DNA of 15,055 nucleotides from Podila epigama. Its lineage: Eukaryota; Mortierellomycota; Mortierellomycetes; Mortierellales; Mortierellaceae. Below the pieces are notes generated by a model. It had not been told where the DNA came from and did not search any database. It saw only the letters and a program-made list of their open reading frames with translations. Shown here piece after piece: positions 8,914-15,055 of this stretch. Every line of letters begins with the position of its first letter. Position 1 is the stretch's first letter. The translations under genes and the position numbers were made by a program. The DNA lies in NCBI GenBank assembly GCA_015679605.1, contig JAAAVE010000678.1, positions 1 through 15,055 of the forward strand. Reading direction: 5' to 3'.

Positions 8914-9388
8914 AAATCTCATATATCTCCAGCAGTCTACACAGAGGGAAAATAGGGTGTGAGAAGACAAAATGAATTGTTTTGTATGTGGCAAGGCAAA
9001 TATTACCATGGTGGTGCTGTAGGAGCTTCTTATCCCCTCCCCCCCTTCCTTCTCCTTTTGTCTTGGCCATTCTTACTTTGGAGCTCCCTTCATATATGCA
9101 TGTAAACCCTTCTTTCTTTCAATCATCCGCTCAAGCATGCACTATTCAATATGTGGACATGGTCTGAGCTCAAGCATGTTCACAGCAAATAAAAAGAAAA
9201 ATAGGGTGAAGGGTAAATGTAAATGGAGAGAAAGTAGGGGGTAAGAGAAATACTTTGCGGCCAGCAGCTGTAGTCATAACCATCGCGACCTTAATATGCC
9301 TTCTTGGGAGGTGCACATTTCATTTCTGTTTTTTACTTTGGCATAGGATAAAAAAAACGGCTCGCCACCCTCATAAACAATTATCAAC

Positions 9389-10566
9389 TTAGGCTGATCC
9401 AAGTGTTGGGAACGAGCTGGGATCCTCAACATCGACCGATGATGCTCCACCGTGACCATCACGACGATGCGCATTGCCGCGGAACGCATGGCGCGGCTCA
9501 GCTGAGCAACCACGTCCACCACGTCCACCTCCACGTCCTCTTCGAGCGGAGGGTTCACGTGCAGGCTCAGCAAAACGGATATCAATGTCCTGCACAAGGA
9601 CCTTACCCTCCTTCTTGCCCTTTCGTCCCTTGACAACTGCGTCCTTGCCCATTTTGATAAAGTCGCCCGTCTCCTCCACTTGCAGCACCTTGGCTCCCTT
9701 CCACTGGCTCTCGTCTGCACCTGCATTCGCTGAACGAGCTTTAGGCAAAGAAATCTTTAAAGCCTTCGCCGCCTTCTCCTGAAGGTAGTCATCTAATGTC
9801 TTGACAGGTGCCTCGGGTTCTGCCGGTTCAGGCGAAGGCGCTCGCGACACTTCATTACTATTTTTTTTTTTTTGTTTTTAGTGTCATGTCCATGTCGGAA
9901 TAAGTTAGAATGAACAAACGAAAGGCAGAATACACCAAAAAGAAATCAAAAATGAAAAAAAAACATTACTCTGCATCTTGCGCGCCTTGGAGTGCGGCCA
10001 TCGTAGGTTCACCCCAGCCCTTGATTTCCTTCTTTTCAGAATCGATAATGCCTGTGCCCGAATGGCGGTCATAGCCTCCATGCCGGCCTCCACGTCCACC
10101 GCGAGTACTGTTGCGGGATCCACTGAAGGGACGAGGGGCAGGTTCACCTTCAGCACGAGGTGTCCTATCATACCGTGGACCGCGAGGGCCTATATATATT
10201 TTTTTTTTTTTGTATTCGAATAACAAAATGAGCATGAGAAATTTTTTGCTCAACCCATTCTTTTTTGTGTGTGTTCTCACGACCAAAAGTCTAGAGAGGC
10301 CATTGAAAAAAAAAAAGATCATAGCCCTTACCACCACGGTCACGGTCGTCAGTCTCCCGCCGAGGTCTAGATGGTTTTTGCCCATCCTTGCGGGGACCCT
10401 TATGGTCCGCTGGTCGAGCCGATGAGGCATGAGAAGCACTAGCACCAGCACCTGAATGTCCTGTTGCTGCAGCCTTGGGCTTGGGAGCAGCTTTCGTCAC
10501 TGCAGGAATGTGAATCTCTTGATCCTGAGCGTCGTCATTGAGAAGATCAAAGATGTTGGTCGACAT
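9389..10566 (-). CDS. Stm1/SERBP1 (HABP4/PAI-RBP1 family) ribosome- and mRNA-binding protein
   Basis: Three minus-strand exons: 10566-10332, 10189-9970 and 9857-9389, making 307 residues. Introns: 10331-10190 (GTAAGG/ATAG, phase 1) and 9969-9858 (GTAATG/ATAG, phase 2). The start is ATG at 10566 with a purine (G) at -3. The N-terminus MSTNIFDLLNDDAQ matches the short Stm1 N-terminal motif. Next comes a Lys/Pro/Arg-rich linker, then an RGG-rich patch leading into YDRHSGTG at 118-125 and a KGWGE block ending at residue 139, the hallmark of the hyaluronan/mRNA-binding family. KTLDDYL follows at 171-177, then a Lys-rich stretch and a C-terminal RGG segment (about 256-285), ending in SSFPTLGSA. Family members bind ribosomes across the mRNA channel and help preserve or reactivate idle 80S ribosomes under nutrient stress. 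Both introns have a poly(U) run near the donor and a 13-nt poly(A) run just before the acceptor. Family identity is confident; whether it is closer to Stm1 or to Oga1/SERBP1 is not decided. Confidence 0.92.
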
Positions 10567-10661
10567 TGCAGGAATGGGGTTTTTTTATGAATCAATGATT
10601 CAATGAATGACTTTGTGTATGAGTGTGTGAGAGTGTGTGTGTATTATGGCTGTTTGTTGGC

Positions 10662-10688
10662 GAGGTGTGTTAACTCGTACAACACCTC
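10662..10688. promoter_or_regulatory. Inverted repeat GAGGTGT-N13-ACACCTC upstream of the Stm1-like gene
   Basis: Perfect 7-bp arms at 10662-10668 and 10682-10688 surround a 13-bp centre that includes the GTTAAC palindrome. The element lies about 100 bp upstream of the ATG at 10566, where a promoter operator could sit. No factor is assigned. Confidence 0.3.
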
Positions 10689-11074
10689 TCTCAGCAGCTC
10701 GTTTCTGGCTCACACACTATGAATTGTCCTTCCCCCTTTTTCAGATGGATGTCCGCAAAGCAAACCTTGGCTGCTGTTGCCTGCTGCTGTGCGAGTGGAT
10801 TTAGTGTGTTGTTGGCTTTGAAGTAGTGCAAGGAGAACCAATTGGCCTACGGTGTTGTTGTAGTTGTGGTGTGAGAACAAGAGAGATGAAAATGTGGGGA
10901 GAGGTGGAACAGCAATAACAACAAACAGCAAAAAAAAGGGTGAAAAGGGAAGAAGCAAAAAACCGCGTGGAGAACTTGAAAATACACAATGTGACCCAAA
11001 CCATGCACTTTAGTGTCTTTTCGTTTTTTTTTATTGCGGTGTCAATGGTCAATGTTTGCACTGTTCCACCAGAA

Positions 11075-11096
11075 ACACACACACACACACACACAC
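11075..11096. repeat. (AC)11 microsatellite
   Basis: Eleven uninterrupted AC units lie in the spacer between the Stm1-like and malic enzyme genes. Confidence 0.95.
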
Positions 11097-11294
11097 AGAC
11101 TCACATTGGAAGACCACCATGTCTTGTCCTTTTGGTCTGGCTAGACCTTGGTCTTCACCATTGACCTTGACTTTTGACCTGCAAGGTTAGCCTCGGATGG
11201 AATCATACTCCACCGTGTCGATCAAAAAGGAATCAAAAGGGGAGGTAAAAAAAATGGATTTTTAATTGTAAGTGGCAGCGACCTTCAAAAAGTA

Positions 11295-13746
<2,452 letters not shown>

Positions 13747-13995
13747 TTGAGAGAATGTAATGTGAAGGTAGAATTGAGATTCAATGAGATTACATCTGCA
13801 TTGCAAAAAAAAAAAAGAAAAAAAAAAAAAAGCACACGCATGGGCCTTCTCTTGCGCAATCCATTAAAAATTCGACTGTCGCGAAGACGCGACAAAAAAA
13901 AATCGTGACACGAAACTCGACATTTTAGACGCGACAAAACGTGACAACATGGAATCTGTCTCCCCATTTTTTTTTTAATTAATCACTCTTCCTTT
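13747..13995 (-). promoter_or_regulatory. Compact malic enzyme promoter with three CGCGACA motifs and poly(dA:dT)
   Basis: Only 249 bp separate the amidase stop from the malic enzyme ATG. CGCGACA occurs at 13888-13894 and 13930-13936, and inverted (TGTCGCG) at 13877-13883. The first and inverted copies form a 7-bp inverted repeat with a 4-bp AAGA spacer. The two direct copies sit in an identical 13-mer, AGACGCGACAAAA, at 13885-13897 and 13927-13939, exactly 42 bp apart. Closer to the gene (13804-13831) are two poly(dA:dT) runs, which usually exclude nucleosomes in fungi. ACGCGA resembles MBF/SBF (APSES) sites; the binding factor is inference. Confidence 0.5.
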
Positions 13996-15055
13996 CTACT
14001 GGGATGAGGCATCTTCGAGGCTATAGTCACCGTACCAGACTTTGGGCTGCTCTCGTTGGTTACCCAGAGCTTGTTCGCACAGCATACCAATCTTGATAAG
14101 AGACTTTTCATCCCACCATTCGCTCATGAATTGGAGACCGATGGGCAAGCCAGTGCTGTAGGTCTCTCCGTTCAAGTGGACGTACTCCTTCTTGGTGTAG
14201 CCTGCCACAACAGTCACGCCTGGAATGCCTGTAAAGTTGGCCATTGTCATGTATTGCATCGTTTTGACATTATTCAAAAAGTTGGACTCGCCATACGCCT
14301 CGGCATTGCTGTGGACCTTGGGTGGCAAGTTAGCAGTCGTTGGGGTGGCGATCACATCCACATACTCTTTCCAGCTGGCCATGGAAGGATATTTCATCAG
14401 GTGCTCAATATCGTTGTCCTTGTGTCCAAACGTCGACTCGAGGAATCGAATGCTGCGCGTGCGCTGCTGTTGGGCTCGGAAATAGTCTGAAACCTTCAAA
14501 CTGTTGATGACTGCCAGCTCAAGCCGTGACTGATGATTCAGCTTATAGCGGTCCTTGTCAAGCTTGGCCAGCATCTCGCCTGAAATGGTGATTGTATGGG
14601 CTTTGCTATTCTCCAACAACTCTGTAGCCCGAATATCGACCAAAACCGCTCCTTGCTCCTTACAGAGCTTTTCCAACATCTCGTAGCAAACATCGGCCGA
14701 TTCTTTGTGAAGGACATCCTCAAACCATTGGCGGTGAACACCAATGCGAAGACCCTTCAATTGGCCCTTGGCACCTGGCGCAATGGGTGCAGGGAGCGCA
14801 ACGTTGGGCTGAGTTTGCGAGACAGCATCCTAATCCCAAGAAAAAAAAAGAAAAAGGAGAAGACAGGTCAAACAAGCCGCGACAATCAGTAACAAGTAAT
14901 GGAGGGTCTTTTACAGTTGAGCATGTAGAAAATAAAAATTATCATCACACAAAGTCAGGAATAAAAGTGCCACTTACTCTGTGGTCCTTTCCAGCAATGA
15001 CAGCATAGACAATGGCAAGGTCTTCCATGGTGGCACACATGGGACCACTGACTGC
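13996..15055 (-). CDS. Amidase-signature family hydrolase, C-terminal part (5' end outside window)
   Basis: Two minus-strand exons are visible: 15055-14978 (continuing beyond the window) and 14829-13996, joined in phase 0 across intron 14977-14830 (GTAAGT/TTAG, 148 nt), giving 303 residues before the stop. The sequence VSGPMCATMEDLAIVYAVIAG is the region just after the nucleophile segment in amidase-signature enzymes. It is followed by GQLKGLRIGVHRQWF, then the core EYVDVIATPTTANLPP, then FTGIPGVTVVAGY and TGLPIGLQFM, all in the family's usual order. The Ser-cisSer-Lys catalytic triad lies in the N-terminal part and is not in the window. Family members hydrolyse carboxylic amides (fatty-acid amide hydrolase, acetamidase, glutamyl-tRNA amidotransferase GatA). 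Spacing and the long segment between the two conserved blocks look more like the eukaryotic FAAH/acetamidase-like group than GatA, but the substrate is unknown. An apparent TTG start at 14760 is not the gene start, because the frame runs through it to the splice acceptor. Confidence 0.88.

Larger units (their letters stand above)
7682..9388. other. 1.7-kb spacer: 5' flank of the Q/RS gene and 3' flank of the Stm1-like gene
   Basis: Both neighbours are on the minus strand, so the left part should hold the promoter and 5' UTR of the Q/RS gene and the right part the 3' UTR of the Stm1-like gene. The sequence is purine-rich on the + strand with A tracts (7790-7805, 7985-7996, 8338-8352, 8399-8407), a long T run at 8629-8641, a cell-cycle-type motif cluster (8571-8614), paired GTAAACA sites (8895-8913) and an 11-bp direct repeat GCTCAAGCATG (9129-9139, 9168-9178). 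Open frames here (for example + 8585-8962 and - 9009-8593) look like products of homopurine DNA: they give Lys/Asn-rich or Phe/Leu-rich peptides with no family signature. No RNA gene was recognised. Confidence 0.6.
10567..11294. other. Intergenic region: Stm1-like promoter and malic enzyme 3' flank
   Basis: This 728-bp spacer lies between two minus-strand genes. It holds GT-rich repeats (10614-10642), a 7-bp inverted repeat GAGGTGT/ACACCTC (10662-10668, 10682-10688), a purine-rich segment, (AC)11 at 11075-11096 and several TTGACC/GACCTT copies (11149-11180). The A/T-rich sequence at about 11247-11270, just downstream of the malic enzyme stop on the minus strand, is the likely 3'-end region. 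Open frames here show no recognisable product. Confidence 0.6.

Noticed and set aside
8585-8962. 125-codon + strand frame beginning in the ACGCGT palindrome
   Set aside because: Lys/Asn-rich composition from A-rich DNA, a poly-Phe run from a T tract, and no recognisable domain. Kept only as a possible transcript to test.
8593-9009. 138-codon minus-strand frame with many hydrophobic residues, resembling a membrane protein
   Set aside because: The hydrophobicity comes from poly(T)/pyrimidine-rich DNA on that strand; no family motif, start context or splice partner supports it.
10111-10425. + strand frame antisense to the Stm1-like gene
   Set aside because: Overlaps exons with clear HABP4-family motifs on the minus strand and crosses poly-Phe from T tracts.

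Overview
This is a piece of a fungal nuclear genome. The genes carry short spliceosomal introns with GT donors and AG acceptors (88-154 nt for most genes), and the intergenic DNA is rich in poly(A)/poly(T) tracts and GT/CT microsatellites. The products are typical fungal ones: a Ran1-type kinase, a mitochondrial-type malic enzyme, a Stm1/SERBP1-like ribosome-associated protein and an amidase. The overall style suggests an early-diverging lineage such as Mortierellomycotina, but that placement is inference and was not tested.

Layout. The + strand opens with the C-terminal half of a Ser/Thr kinase (543-1928, two exons; the N-lobe lies to the left of the window), split by an unusually large microsatellite-filled intron. 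A convergent intergenic stretch (1929-3703) follows. All remaining genes are on the minus strand: a 1,195-residue glutamine-rich, RS-containing probable nuclear protein (7681 down to 3704, four exons); a long upstream spacer (7682-9388) with a cluster of ACGCGT/CGCGAA-type and GTAAACA motifs; a 307-residue Stm1/HABP4-family protein (10566 down to 9389, three exons); a 624-residue malic enzyme (13746 down to 11295, six exons, including a 34-nt exon that carries catalytic residues); and the last 303 residues of an amidase-signature enzyme (15055 down to 13996, two exons, 5' end outside the window).

The exon joins were worked out by hand, and every one keeps the reading frame and restores a recognisable family motif wherever one is expected. 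The genes do not form an obvious pathway cluster; this looks like ordinary housekeeping and regulatory gene content. I did not find a clear undescribed system. The most interesting signals are local: paired poly(U)/poly(A) tracts at both ends of both introns of the Stm1-like gene, ordered CGCGACA/ACGCGT motif clusters upstream of the malic enzyme and of the Q/RS protein, a natural His-Gly tail on the malic enzyme, and the unusual domain make-up of the Q/RS protein.
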